Shown: one piece after another, positions 46,656 to 60,500 of the stretch
Numbering within the stretch: the stretch's first letter is position 1
Layout of the letters: every line of letters starts with the position of its first letter
Source of the DNA: Trileptium ribeirensis
Lineage: Eukaryota > Nematoda > Enoplea > Enoplida > Thoracostomopsidae
Assembly: GCA_030248225.1 (NCBI GenBank)
Contig: JASANE010030172.1
Coordinates: 1 to 64,000 of the forward strand
DNA: 64,000 bases
Direction of reading: 5' to 3'
The notes under the pieces: model-generated
The model's input: the letters and a program-made list of their open reading frames with translations, nothing else
The model's database searches: none
Told to the model about the DNA's origin: nothing
Program-made: the position numbers and the translations under genes

Positions 46656-47581
46656 TCCTCTTCCCTAATGTGCGTCAGTAACGTTGTCGTTACACATATT
46701 TTGGGAAAAATCAAACGAAACTCACCACACGTTAATGTGCACAAAATTGCAAAACAGCATTCTAAATACATGTGTGACAGATCCATACTGGATCGTTACG
46801 AGATAGATTAATACCGGCCATATTCGAATGCATAACATTTACGGACTTTGGTCGCTCACCCTCCCCGAAATTGCAACACGATGCTATGCACTTAAAACTT
46901 TTTGAATACGAAATGAAAAATCCTGATTGTGGGCGCCAAGATTTAAATGGTTAAGTAAAAGCTGTTGTGATAAAGGACCTCCAAGTTTAGCAGGTATATT
47001 TCGGGGACGTATTACTTTTATCAATACTGATATGGATTGTATGAACGTCACAGAATTATTCATATTTCAAAATGAAAAACGTTAAAAATATACAGTTATT
47101 AAATTATACAAAGAAAGCGGGATTTAGCGGGATCACGCCGGCTTCACCATTGCCAATACGAAACGAGAACGCAATCGTAAGAATTTCAACCAAAAAAACG
47201 AAGCCAACTGAATCAAGAACAAAAAGAAACGTTGAAAAATAATTAAGCGAAGAATTTGTTTTTGTAAATCTTAGTTATATACAATCTAAGGGTCAACACG
47301 ACGGGTTACTGGTCATAGTCCCTGCAAATACCTATTATTAATTTCGGCATCTGGATATCAAAAGTATGGAATTGAATTTCGTTCTGCAGAATAATCCGGC
47401 TGCTAACTGACATTTTATATATTTTTATCGAGTTTCGTAGGGGGAAGGAGAGGGGATAGAGCTCTCTCCAACTGTTACTAACTTGTCAATTCACGAAACA
47501 TAAAAGGACTTGTAGTACATGCAAAAATGCAGGATCACACTCTGCTAAACACGAGGAGTGGGGTTACAAAATATATATATT

Positions 47582-47669
47582 CAGTGAGCAACCGGAATTC
47601 CGGTTTAGGCAAAATTAGTGTTCATGTTTCAGATATTTCTACAGCACCGGAAAATCAGGTCACTCGCTG
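47582..47669. mobile_element. 88-bp hAT-like MITE
   Basis: Starts CAGTGAGCAACCGGAATT and ends as the reverse complement of CAGCGAGTGACCTGATTTT. The termini resemble the CAGGGAATAACCGG ends of the element at 20153-21732. Flanked by AT-rich DNA. Confidence 0.55.
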
Positions 47670-48059
47670 ATATTATATATTTGTCCATTTTGGTTTGTAG
47701 AAGGATTTATATACAAACAGTTATATTCATATACTAAATGTGCAAACACGCTGACATACATGTTATTCGTGAAAATAAATATAAATCATCTACGATTCAA
47801 CATTATATATAAATAAGTTATGTACGTACAAACACACAGTAAACATAAAAAATAGCAATTTAACTACAAAAATAGAAATAGATCTGATGTGCCATAGGGC
47901 ATAGGGCTTTATCATTGGTAAAAATATTATATTTGAATTGTTCGACCCAAAAAACCCTATAATGGTTTGATCGAAACGATTCTATTTCAATAAATAACAC
48001 AAATATTGCAACATTCTCTGTTTTAGCTGCATAAGCTAATTACTAATTAACCACTCAAA

Positions 48060-48350
48060 ATTTTTTAATCCCAAATATCAGGTGCACACTCTGACATGAT
48101 AGGCTTTCAAACAAAAAAAGTTTTTAAAAATCGGTTCAGTGGCTCTTGATCGGACCGAACGAACGAACGGACATCGACCTTTTTACTCCCAGACAGAAAA
48201 TAAAAACGCTTCGCTCGGCTTCGCCGAGCTCCGCGCAATAATACACGCAATATCTGCATCAATAATTATTCGGTATCCGGTCGGGTATTGTAAAACGAAT
48301 ATTCGATATTCGGTGAATTTTACTATTCGCTACATCTCTAATAGAGATTA
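48060..48350 (+). repeat. Interspersed-repeat tail
   Basis: AAAATCGGTTCAGTGGCTC is followed by a CGAA microsatellite (GACCGAACGAACGAACGGAC) and a palindromic GCTCGGCTTCGCCGAGC (~48214-48230). The pattern resembles LINE/SINE 3' tails. No coding part is visible. Confidence 0.35.
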
Positions 48351-48395
48351 GGACCAACGGGGCTGCGACAGTGTTGCGGCTTTCAATAATGCTTA

Positions 48396-48521
48396 TCAAG
48401 ATAAAGATTCACCAGTTTGCTTTTTCTGATTTTGTGCCGAACCAGATACATTTTGCAGTTTATATAGTGTATCAACTATAGTTTCCATAGCAGATAGTCG
48501 GCGGCAGACACAGTCCATAGT
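48396..48521 (-). CDS. POC1: POC1 terminal exon
   Basis: TTTCAG acceptor. 41 codons ([30 protein letters not shown]...) then TGA. Continues the coiled-coil heptads. Confidence 0.85.
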   Translation of the reverse strand, partial: TMDCVCRRLSAMETIVDTLYKLQNVSGSAQNQKKQTGESLS

Positions 48522-51500
48522 CTGAAACAATATATTTACGTGAAAAAATATTTAAGATATTCGTCAGTCGTCAATAACAATCCTACGTTACTCAGACGGA
48601 TTTGAGCTAATCGAGAATTAATGAAACCATAAAAATACTTTTCTCAATGGTCAACTTTTAAACGTAGTTCATACGACATAAAAGGAGAACGCATAGGTCA
48701 AAAATACACGATAGTGATAAAGCCGGCTACGGCTAAGCTATTTAAAAATGTTACCACAAACTATGTATTTTGCCCTAAACAGTGAAAATCCGGGCCAGCT
48801 TGAGGTTGCGAATTCCGGAATATACAGTCAATATCTATCAAGTCACTAAATTTTGAACGATTCTGACCACAGTATGAATATTCGTTATCCGCGAATGGGC
48901 AAATATAGGGAATCCAAATTTGTATCGATGCCGTTTAAACGGGCACGCACATGCCTTTCTTGTTATTTTCGACATAATAAGTACAAGCTCTGAAAAAATA
49001 CAGGCTTTAAAGTTTCTTTAAGCTTCTGATGTCAAAAATAATAACATTCAATGAACTGCCCATTTTTAGCAATATAAGATTATGGGAATGAGCATTATCT
49101 AAACCATCCCATAGATAGATAAGCCATACAGTTACCCGGCTTACTAGTAAAACTCGTGAGGCGAGAATATCTAAATTTAGCAAAACGCCTTAATGGTCTC
49201 GCGAGATTAATAATATATCATATAGTGTGGGACTCAAGGCGTAGTGCAAGAAATTAGAAGATCGCTCAAGATGGTGTTTCAGGACGAGAATCATGTAAAC
49301 TGGTTGAATGTTCCTTTTTGTGCAAAAATGTTATGACATAGGGTACGTCGTATACGATAGTGATGTCCGAAGACCGGGCTAGATCGACTTTAAAATGTAT
49401 GTAAAACTTTTCTACACAGATTTTTGCCCTAGTCGGTCCGGATCCGCGAACAAAAAATATGGTTTTCGAATGAACATCAGTCATTTCTGATAAGGGACTG
49501 TAGCTCAGTTCATTCCGCACGTATGCTTCTTTCCTAAATATAGAGATATGCCCGATCGTTGACGAACCAATCTTGTTATAGCGAGGAACTTACCTTAGTT
49601 AAAATGCTCATTTGGTCCAAAACTTCGCTTAAAATTTCATTAATTCCGGTCGTGTCAGATTGCTCTTTATTGTCTAGCTTTGTTCGTGTACGACTAAGGC
49701 TCGAAGCCCGACGATTTTTACGAGATTCATTGTTTACCGAAACATATCTTTGAGAAGACCTGAAATAACCAAAATCGGAATTAACTGACTTGACCACTCT
49801 GAGGCGCTGGTACAATTGCCACTGTTCATACCACCATGTTCGCCGCCCTCCTACATAACCGAAACCCCAATGTTAAATTACATATGTGCTATAAATCCCC
49901 CTAAATACAATCTGCTATGTACAAAATATTGAAAAATACTACTAATTTTATAATGCTGAAAGGCCAGTTTACAGTCTGAACATAAAATACAGTCACGGCC
50001 ATAAAAAATGCAACATTATCGATCAAAATTTCGTTCGACTTCGATTACACGCAATTTCGATTTTTATCATAATTAAAAAGTCAGATTTATAAGAATTTTA
50101 TTAATTAAACGAAATTTCAATCGAATTCGATTCGATATCACTTATTGCTCGAAATGCGACAACTCTATCTATGCCAAGAATGTGACGTTATTTTATTAGA
50201 AATGGCCGCAAAAAAGGATATGATCGCACTTACTTGAATACAGGCACATTGGAATGTGAATGACTATGTTTCATGGTTGCGTCAGGTTGCGCTTTGTAAT
50301 CCCAGCATTCACGACGGAACGGATTCATCAATTTACCGACAGGAGTATCATCGCTAACTACGTTTGCAGCCCTCTAAAATGAAAATTACCGTTCTAAACA
50401 GCCGGGCGGCGCAAATCTCCGTTTTCCGAAATTTTGAGCCCGTACAAGGTCCAGAGTGATGAACGGATCCACAAGTAGCGCCTTCGCAATCGGTCACGTA
50501 TGATATCAATTTACCGGCCAAGGAATGATGGAAGGATGAGTCACCCTAGCTCGGGTTCGAAAATACAAAGTATGTATGAGCTAAAACAGCTTAGTTCAAA
50601 GTTGTTTAAGTCCATGTGGACATAGAAGATGAACTGAAGTTTCCAGTTTACGCCGATCTGAGCCAAATCCTGGATTGGCGAACACAGTGTTAATAATTTC
50701 GAAATTGTAGGTTTTCAGGAAGAACCTGCTATAGTGGAACAAGCACAATAGACAATTTGTAGGTATATGCAATCATTCTGCTTATATTACTTAACATATC
50801 CACTTAGCTTTGGCTAAGACTTCTTCATATTTCTACATTAATACAGACGGTGAAAAACACAAAAAGAGTAAAGTTAGTTATAATATTAATTGTAAAGCCT
50901 ACTTAACCAGCAAATCTAGAGTCCAGCTGAACCCCGGGCTTTCGGTATAGAGGGATTGACCCCACTTGACCAGTTTGTGACCCATATTGATGTATTTTCG
51001 CATGCGGCACGCTAGGAATTTAGCATTGTTGAGTACTTTCGCCTAGTTCAACTCATTTTACGTACAATGCATGTTATAAGTTTCAACTCAACAACCAAAA
51101 CAGTGATGCGTTCCTTTTCTTAAAGGACGACAACTGCTTTTCGGTGATGGTTTCGGCGACGGTTGGGGCAACGGCCAGTCGTAATGTTATTCATGGTAGA
51201 CTTGGAAATTGTTGCTGCGCCGCTTTCTCATCATTTGTACCTCTCCCGCGTTGCTGTTGACATTGCGAGTAGTTGCGCCCACTGGCACAACGCAGTCGTC
51301 GCCGGTTGCGGTTCCGCCGCAACCGAACCTCCGCTGCCGCCCACGTGGAGGCCAATATCCGGAGCCACAACGTTGGCGAAATCGAGCCCATCATAGTCAT
51401 CATCCGATTCGTTGCCGAAGAGATCTTGTGGTGTCAGTACGATGCAGTCGTCATTATGATCGTGCGGTCCACCCGAACTGTCGGGGCTATCATCGTCGAT

Positions 51501-54500
51501 GGCAAAGTCTTCCCTGATGACGCGCAGTGGTGGCATCATGCCTGTCTTCATAGGGCGGTTGCGTTGTTCGATCTTTTTCAAACGATCCTCGTTTTTCAGG
51601 AATCGTGCGAGAGACATTAGTGCAGTCGGTCGTAGTTGACTCAGGTAGTCGTCGTCGTTCTTATTCTTGTTTTTTATTTTTGCAAACAATGCATGAAACG
51701 CTTCAGCAGATGACCTCTTTGTCGCCATTTTACAACAGTATTTGAATGCAAAACGTACTAATATAATGTCTAAAATATGTTACGTTTGTACATAATTTAT
51801 TACCATTTAATTCTACATATATCTTGGGGTATGTTATGCAGGAAAAACGAAAAAACATTTGACCCGTACTTGGTCCCTCCCCCATCCAAGGGGGGCTTTG
51901 ACCCTTGATTTTCAGAAAGTTTGACCCCTATTTTCGGAGGCTCACCGGAAGCCCTAATTTAGCTGATTCATATGAGCTGTGAGATAACGTGCGATGCATT
52001 TAGATTGCTTCATTACATGAAAAAAAACCTGTTTTCCTGCTAGGATTTTTGAACTCGGCCAGAAATATCTCTGAATAACGACCGCGCAAACATTTCTGCA
52101 GTATTCAGGAAAGGTTTTCAAGCCAACCGACGCGTTCAAAATTCAAACGACTTAAATATTCGAGTGTAGTGAAAATATATGCCACTTAAATGAATTAAAT
52201 TCGTAAATAAAACAGCGTCGCGTAAACTGTCTGTTGATCAAAAATAATTACTTTGTCCACTATTAAGAAACCTTCCGGCTGAAACGCTCCGGATACCAAA
52301 CGTATATCGCATCGCGAAATATTATGTACTACAGCTTAAAGTACTCAGCTTTACCGACAACTCGATTAGCTCAATATTTTGCGACGGGGCATGATGAACC
52401 ATATTGCATGGACTATTGCTTTTCAGCGATATTTTGCAAATTGCACTACTCCTTTATTGGGTCCATATATACAAAATTTAAGCCTTTTCCCGTGCAAACC
52501 GCTGAAATAGATAAGAAATTCAAACGCTAATATAGCTAGTAAGCGTCAAAATTACTTATTGCACCTGCTACCCTTTCTCTGATTGGCGTTATAACATGGT
52601 TTTTAATATTTTTACGTTATAAAATTTTCAGCTTCAATATAGACCTTTAGAAATATGTTTATAGCTCTGAAGCGTTTTTTGGGAGATGGAAGTAAAAACT
52701 GCTAAGAAGCACTGACCCAGGGGGAACCCGTTTGAAAAACGTAAAAAACAAAAATTTCAGAGGATGCGACCATAACATTTGGGACAAACCGAAAATAGCT
52801 TAACGACAAACCGAAAATAGCTTAATAACGTATATAAGAAGATCGCGTCAGACCAAATGACAATAGCAGAACAGTGGCGTTGGGTAGTTAATGACCTATG
52901 TGTATCTGGACTACAAACGGTCCCCCATTGCACTTGTGTATGTAATCGCTTGCCAGCGTTCCCACTTTGTTAGTTTTATATCAGTATGGTTTTGTTTCTG
53001 GAGCGGCACCTCATGACTACTGCAGCTATGAACCATCAAGATTAATATTGGGAAAAGGTAAAAAATAGCTTAATCACATTCGTTCTAAATCGACGAACAA
53101 AATATAGTTATTGTCATGAAGCGGAAATTATGGGAACTCGGGCATTCTACCGAGCAACATGTTGCTTTTGCTATCAACAACAAACGTGGTGTTTGTTAGG
53201 CTAGTTAACCAAACTTTACTTGTCTATCCAGATTATCAGGCTTCGCCTGGCGCACCACATTGCCATCTTTTGAATAATTATGACCACGCAAATTTTCGTA
53301 CACAGGACTTGTCCATTTCTTGTTATTATTTCTGTCGTAGACTGGCTGGACATGAACTGCCTAAAATAGTGTTTAACTATGATTATTGAAATGCAATAGT
53401 TATTAGCCATCTTTTGAAACAATTGACACAAAATAGAAATGAAAAATGAGGAAAAAACGAACCACACACGAATCGGAGACCGACAAACCAAAATAAAGAG
53501 AAAAAACCAAACACGAACGGAGACGCGACAGAACAGCCAAAATAGAACTAAAAAACAATGAGAAACACGAAGAGACCGACAAACAGCCTAAAATAGAACT
53601 ATGAATAAATCAATAGTATAGCCATCGAATAAAACCACGCAAACGACACAACCCACAACCGAGACCGACAAACAGCCTAAAATAGTAACTAAAAAACAAT
53701 AAACCACAAAAAACCAAAACACAACCCACAACCAACCACAAACAGCCAAAATAAACTAAAAAACAATAAACCATCAATAAAACCACGCAAACACACAGAC
53801 CCATCATATTCTCAGACCACAAACCCTAAAATAGGTAACTATAATAAATCAATAGTAACCATCTTAAATACCACGCAACACACAGACTCCATCTATATTC
53901 TCAGACCTACATAACTCCTAAATAGTAACTATAATAAATCAATAGTAACCATCAATAAATACCACCAAATCACACAGACCCATCTATATTCTCAACCACA
54001 TAACACCTAAAATAAACATAAAATCAATATAACCATCAATAAATACCACCAAACACAAACCCATTCTAATTCCAACCAAAACCTAAAATAAATAAAAAAC
54101 AATATAACCATTAAAAAACCACAAAAAAACATTCTAATTTAAAAAATAAAAAAATAAAAAACAGTAATTATGACCACGCAAATTTTCGTACACAGGACTT
54201 GTCCATTTCTTGTTATTATTTCTGTCGTAGACTGGCTGGACATGAACTGCCTAAAATAGTGTTTAACTATGATTATTGAAATGCAATAGTTATTAGATAT
54301 TATTACCGGACACAGTATTTCAAAAACGGAAAAAATCTTTAAAACAGTAAAAAAGCTAATGTTCGAAAAATAACAATTCCTTGTTTGAAATTGCTCGAGA
54401 CGTATTTGATGTTTGCTCAAAGTCTGCTTTTTCGAAGCACAACAGTCAATTCTGCTATGGACTGTACAACCGTCCAAGTATTGTTTTACACTACAGACTA

Positions 54501-57500
54501 GTAAACATAAATTATAATAAATAAAAAATAAGTAAACGCTTCATCTACGAACACCACAAACTGCAATAATCTAGAATAACGTTTGATTTAAAATAATCGA
54601 AATTCTACTGGAATAGAGAAAACGTAGTGTGGTTAAACTACATGACTATCTGGCCTATCCACTGAACCAAAATTTTACCTGGGGGTCCCAGCTCCAAACT
54701 GGGAGAATTGGAAATACATGTGCTGGGCAATCCTTACTCCGCAGATAAGCTGGGCTAAAGCTGTATCCCCAGGTTGAAGTGGCGGTTGTATAATTGCGTT
54801 TTTGCTGTTTTTCATGCCCTTATTGCATTTTTTGCAGCACTAATTTATTTATTATTAACCTACTGAAAATATGGATCTCTGAAGGCCGCGCTACATTTTA
54901 TTTAAGTCTTTGTCATGAACACTCCAAATATAAGCAATAATATTAAGCTTTGGCATAACTGTTTTTGCCAGGCCGATCATTTTCTGTGTCACCTAAAAAT
55001 ACATGGGAGTGCGGGAAGTTAACCTGGGGGAAGCCGGAATTTACCTGTGGGAAACCGCGAAATCTTTGAGAGGGGTTCAAAAACATAGGTCCCCCTCACC
55101 ACCCTGTGGCTATTTTAATAATAAATTGACTGATAGCAATAATTATACGTATAAATTTTGAATTATTAGTCTTGATATTTTCGCGACAAGTTTAAAAGAT
55201 AATAAAATATGAACAGTCATGAGAAGGCTCCAGGTGATGTTCGAAAAGTAACCAAAATTATTTTCCTTTACTTTCTGATGATATATACCTATAAATCTTG
55301 AATTTGCCATGATATATTCGTAACAAGTTTAAAAGATAATAAAATATGAACAGTAGAGAAGGCTCCAGGTGCAGTTAGAAAAGTAGCCATCAAATTATTT
55401 TCATTCGCTTTCTGATGATAATTACTGATACTATGAATACAACTATTCGACGCTTGGTTACAATACATTATCTATATTGGTCATGAAAGTATCCACCTAA
55501 ATTTGATTTTAACAGCTCATCCAATTTTAAGCTCATTCGTGTTAGCCGACAACATAGTCATTAGTCTTCAAAAAGTTCAAGTACACAGGCTATTCGGGAT
55601 ATTTTACGAAGCAGGAAGCGTCAAATTAGTGCCGCTACACATTAGGATAGTTTACCATCAGCCAAACTTATCTACGTTATAGCGAAAGCGCCCTTGTAAC
55701 AGAATTATCCAATGACTGCAGCTATTCCTACACTTTCTCTTTTCTGAGTTGCTCTATGATTTAAGTTTTTAAACAATAAATTTATTCCGCTTACACGTTT
55801 ATAATTGACCAGCTTCACTTACTTGCGCAAAAACGTATAAAAAGACAAAACATAGACATAACTTTTTGAAAGTACCGTGTTAAGGAAATGAACGAACACT
55901 AGCTTATCGATAATAAAAAGTTTTACTGATTTAATCTGACTTACTTCAAAGACTGGCTCCCCGGTTTCTAAGGTATGTGTTGTTGATTTGTTGCGCTGAA
56001 TCGTAGCATCCACCGCTTCCACAGTCGTAGAGCGACCATCTACTTCTGTTGTAGCCGCGGCGATTCTCTGGTTAGGGTAACCATCTATATTCGATGTCCA
56101 TACTTTAATTTCGTTTGCATCGAAAGAATTCGAACCGAGATTGCTTTTCCAAACGAAAATCTAAAAGATTATACGGTACGTTTGATTGTCATCTTTTGCA
56201 AAATTCCTGAAACCCAATGTTTGGAATATATCACGACGTTAATTCTGTGTCCTGTCCTTATATTTAATGACATGGCACTGTGACAGCGATGCATGTAATG
56301 GCGTAGAGATAATTTGTTTATCACTCGACTAATTTTAAAGGCAAGTATTCGACATTTTAGTAAACATAAGGCAAACAAGCACTAGAGAAGTGTGTACATG
56401 TAACAGAACGCTCTCCAAACCCAATCATGCGAGGCCATAGGCCGAGAACTTCACCATGCTAACAGTAACTGTCCAAGAACTTTAGCTCGACGATGCCATT
56501 TTACACCACATCTAGTTTCACGGCCAAAAGTAAGTACAACTAAGATAGATCGAAATCGACCGAAATTTGCTTCAAGCGATTAGTATTTAAATAGTAATAA
56601 AATAGGATCCATTTTTTCAGTTAGTTCGGTGTTTATGCAAAAACAAAGATGCCGCGGTGATCAATATCTGCTGGAGCCAAAACTAGAGTCAAAAAAGAAA
56701 GTGTGAAAATTGCATTATGCTCAAGGGCTTTTCATTCCAGTAGCTCTGTCCATACAAATTGAACCAAATTTTCGTACATATCAGCCGTTCCGCGTTAGAA
56801 GATTCATCCCTCATTACACATCAACTGTGGTTCACGAGTGATAAGCTAATTATTGTATTTAATACCACATTTTTTGTTAAGCATAAATGTCAAGCATAAA
56901 ACTTGTTGAACTGGTTGTCACTACAACCTTTTAGCCTAGTTGTGAAAAAACGTTGACACAACGAAATGCTTTCCGTTCTTAACTCTTTTCCAATGGGTTG
57001 TAGTATACAAATATACAAATTTTACGATTTGCCGATATCTTTAATCATTTTTCTAACACTTTACAAAATCTCACTGTCGCGCTTTCGGATCCAAATTCTG
57101 ACAAAACCAGGCGCAAAATTGCAAGCTTTTTGATTTTGGCCATTTGGAGCTCGAAAGTTCTACCGTACTACCGTCGGATTTACCCTAGCACCAAGATTCG
57201 ATTATGTTCGACTCTGCTGAAAAGACTCACACCCTTCAGCTCTTCTATATTATCACCAGCGGTACATCGCGGTGTTTCCGCCCTTACACCCACCATGTTC
57301 TTGGACCACCATATCCAGACACCCCCGTGTTTTCGACCAATCTTTTTGAGACTCCTGCCAGGTTTTCGGTACACTTTTTAGACCCCTCCCATGTTTTTGA
57401 AACTCTTCTTCATACCCATCCGATGTGTTCGAACCACTTTTTCAAAAAAACTAATAATTTAGGTGGTATAAAGCCTTCGGCCTGAAAAAGTGGTTCGAAA

Positions 57501-60500
57501 ACATGGGAGAGTTTGGAAAAAGTAATTCCAAAACATGGGAGGGGTCTGAACAACTGGTTCGAAAACCTGGTACGGGTCTGAAAAAGTTGATCGAATACTT
57601 CAGATGGGTCTGAAAAACTAAGTCAGCGATTCGAAAACCTGGAGGGGATCTGAATGTCAAGAACATGGGTGGGGTGGGTCATGTTTTCGAAATCAAGGGA
57701 GGGGTAAGGGTGAAAAAGACCATGATGTTCCTCGGGTAATAATATAAAAAAGCTGAAGAGTGCCACATTCTTCAGCAAAGTCGATCATCATCGACTATTA
57801 GTAATACCAACATTAATTCGGAAAAAAGTTGTGATGTGACCCTTCTAGTTCCTGAACGCAAAAACGGAAACATTTAAGTGTTGTTCCAAGTTGTCGCCAA
57901 AGGTGACCTTCACCTAGGAATCATAAACATATTACGACAGATATTATTCCAAACAAGACACACCACAAAACGTGCAAATTAGAAATCAATAGTAAGTTGC
58001 TAATTTTTGTGCTAAGACAGATCACCTTGTTTCCAAGTTACCGGGCTAAACCAAAGTTTTGTTATATAGCAACGGCTATGGCTCAGGAACGGGAGCACAA
58101 ATAAATGTAATTTTTGCACCATTGATTGCATTTAACTTTAAGTACATAATGATTGAAACACTTCTCTGTATGTGCCTCTTTCTAAGAGCAGCGATTAAAC
58201 AATTCCCGTTTATAGAGCAAAATCACGCTGAATATTGTTGTTTCCACCTATAACATAACCGATAAGACAAAATCTTCACAGCACAGGTGACATCTTGCAC
58301 TGAAACAGCAGACCTGATATCCAGCTGATAATCCTTTCCGCAACAAGAGAAGAAAGACAACCAACTGTGTAACAAAATCACGCAAGTACATATTGCTGCG
58401 ATTACTATAGCTTGATGATGACGTGCGATATTTCATTTAAATTTTGACAGTGGGAGAATTTATAAGCGGCTATATTGTGATGTTTTCCTATCGTGGTCTA
58501 AACTAAGGAATACATAGGTAAAAGCACTCTTGTCGACCAATATTCAGCTGGTCTATTTGGGTCATGACTTTACCATGCATGTGCCGATTTCGTGGGAAGC
58601 GGATACTGTTTAGTTCATCGCAATATTAAGATATGGCTACGAAATTGGGGTGGAAATATGTTCCAGACCAGAACCGACCAAATATTGCTGCAAACGTCTG
58701 TATCTTTGCAAAGAGTACTCCGATTTATTTAGAGCTCAGCCCAGAACTTTTGATATCAATTAACTGAGTTTACTAACTTTCCGTTTCGTTTGATCATTGT
58801 ATTATTCATGGTTTGTTCTGGCTAGCAGATAAATAAAGACAATGGCTTTAGCCCAACGGTCTCAGCGGAAAAGTTAGTAATTACCAACAGCGCTGCTTTT
58901 AGCGATGACAATCTATGGCACAGAAATTCCAATGGAATAAAAATGACATAATGGTCACGCTAAACACCAACAATGACCTTGATAAACCTAAGCAAAAGTA
59001 AACTGTTGAAATTTACAGTAATACATGAAATGCCCATAGAATCGTGTTAATGAAAATTAAAATACTTGTTATATACAATTAACTAGTATCTCGCAAGCAA
59101 GGATGAAACGGGACGAACGTGGTTTCATATATATGTGGACGTAATCACCTAGAACAGGCCATGTATGTCATCTATATAACATCCCAGAAGCTCTGGAAAC
59201 GTTCTAGCAGTAGAAGGATGGCCTGGTTGGAGTTAAGGAATACCACCCATTTTGCGTGTCATGAAACCAACGATGGCTTATCTGAAAGCGCTCAAAACAA
59301 TGCATAACCAAATAAATGACGCTAGACGTATAGACTATCTCGATGCCCTCGCGAATTCATAACCAAACAAATGAGGACAGATTACATTTTGGAAACCGGG
59401 TTCGTCCACCGCAAACCCGCTGAAAAACGTATAATGTGGCCAAGTTGAACTCTAGACAACAAAACAATCGTACCCAGCGTGTAACATAGGTCAACAGATA
59501 CTTGTTGCAAGGAAAAACATGACGTAATATGCCGAAATTTCAAACATCGATATTTCTGCCGAAGGGTTTGCGAGCCATATTCCTTCCAAGAATGGTCCAG
59601 CGAGTGGTCCTACAAAAATGTCAGCAGAGCTGTAGATCTCGACGTGCTGATCTTGGTTAGCGGTCTCTGTTTTTCCATGCGAACGCTGTGTGGCGCGATA
59701 TTGGCTGCGAAACACTAGAACCCGTGTGCCCCATGAACTATTAAAAACCATTTCTTCTTTGACATTGACAAACAAAAAAATCCATATTTCCCCTTGCACC
59801 CTCAGTGGAAACTACTATCGCTCAGCTTCAATAAATTGATTATATCATGCGTCCATTTTGCGAGTACCGCATTGGCAAAACAATACTTGAAGATCGTTGC
59901 ATTCTAACCTGTCCGTCCACGTCTGTTGAATAAATAAGCCCACTCGATTTTGAAAATTGTACTGACGTCACTTCGCACTATAATTATTATTGTAATAATA
60001 ATTGCAACAAATATTCATTCATGCACAAGAAATCGTATGAATCACATTTATCTCGAATCACATGCTAAATTGCCACCCAGGCTGTCAAAACATTAGTTCT
60101 TTTATTTTTCTAGTTCTCAAGCGGAGTGATACCATATTTTTATGCACGACTCATACGGAAAACCTGACACGGACACAGTTGCGGAAATTTTGGAAAATGC
60201 ATGCCGATAATTCTCTATTTACGCTATTTTGATGGCATGTACCAAACTATTGAAGACCAACATTATTCAGAAAATCGGGTTCATTGACCTTAAACCAAAT
60301 GAGAACGTCTAAAAAGGCATAAGACACTCCTGCTGGACTATAGATAACGAAATAATCGTGTATTCAGCGAACCGGAAGACTATGTAGAGCATTCTTGATA
60401 ACTTGTATGCAATACGTAACCAAACCTAAAGACATACTATATTCTGGAAATCGGGTTCATTGACGACCTCCGATTTGCTCGCGGTCATATCTGACCTTAG

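Noticed and set aside
46291..46668. Pairs of ~110-codon frames on both strands
   Set aside because: They fall within the inverted-repeat MITE and mirror each other.
53610..53822. 70-codon minus-strand hydrophobic frame
   Set aside because: It is translated from the degenerate low-complexity array.
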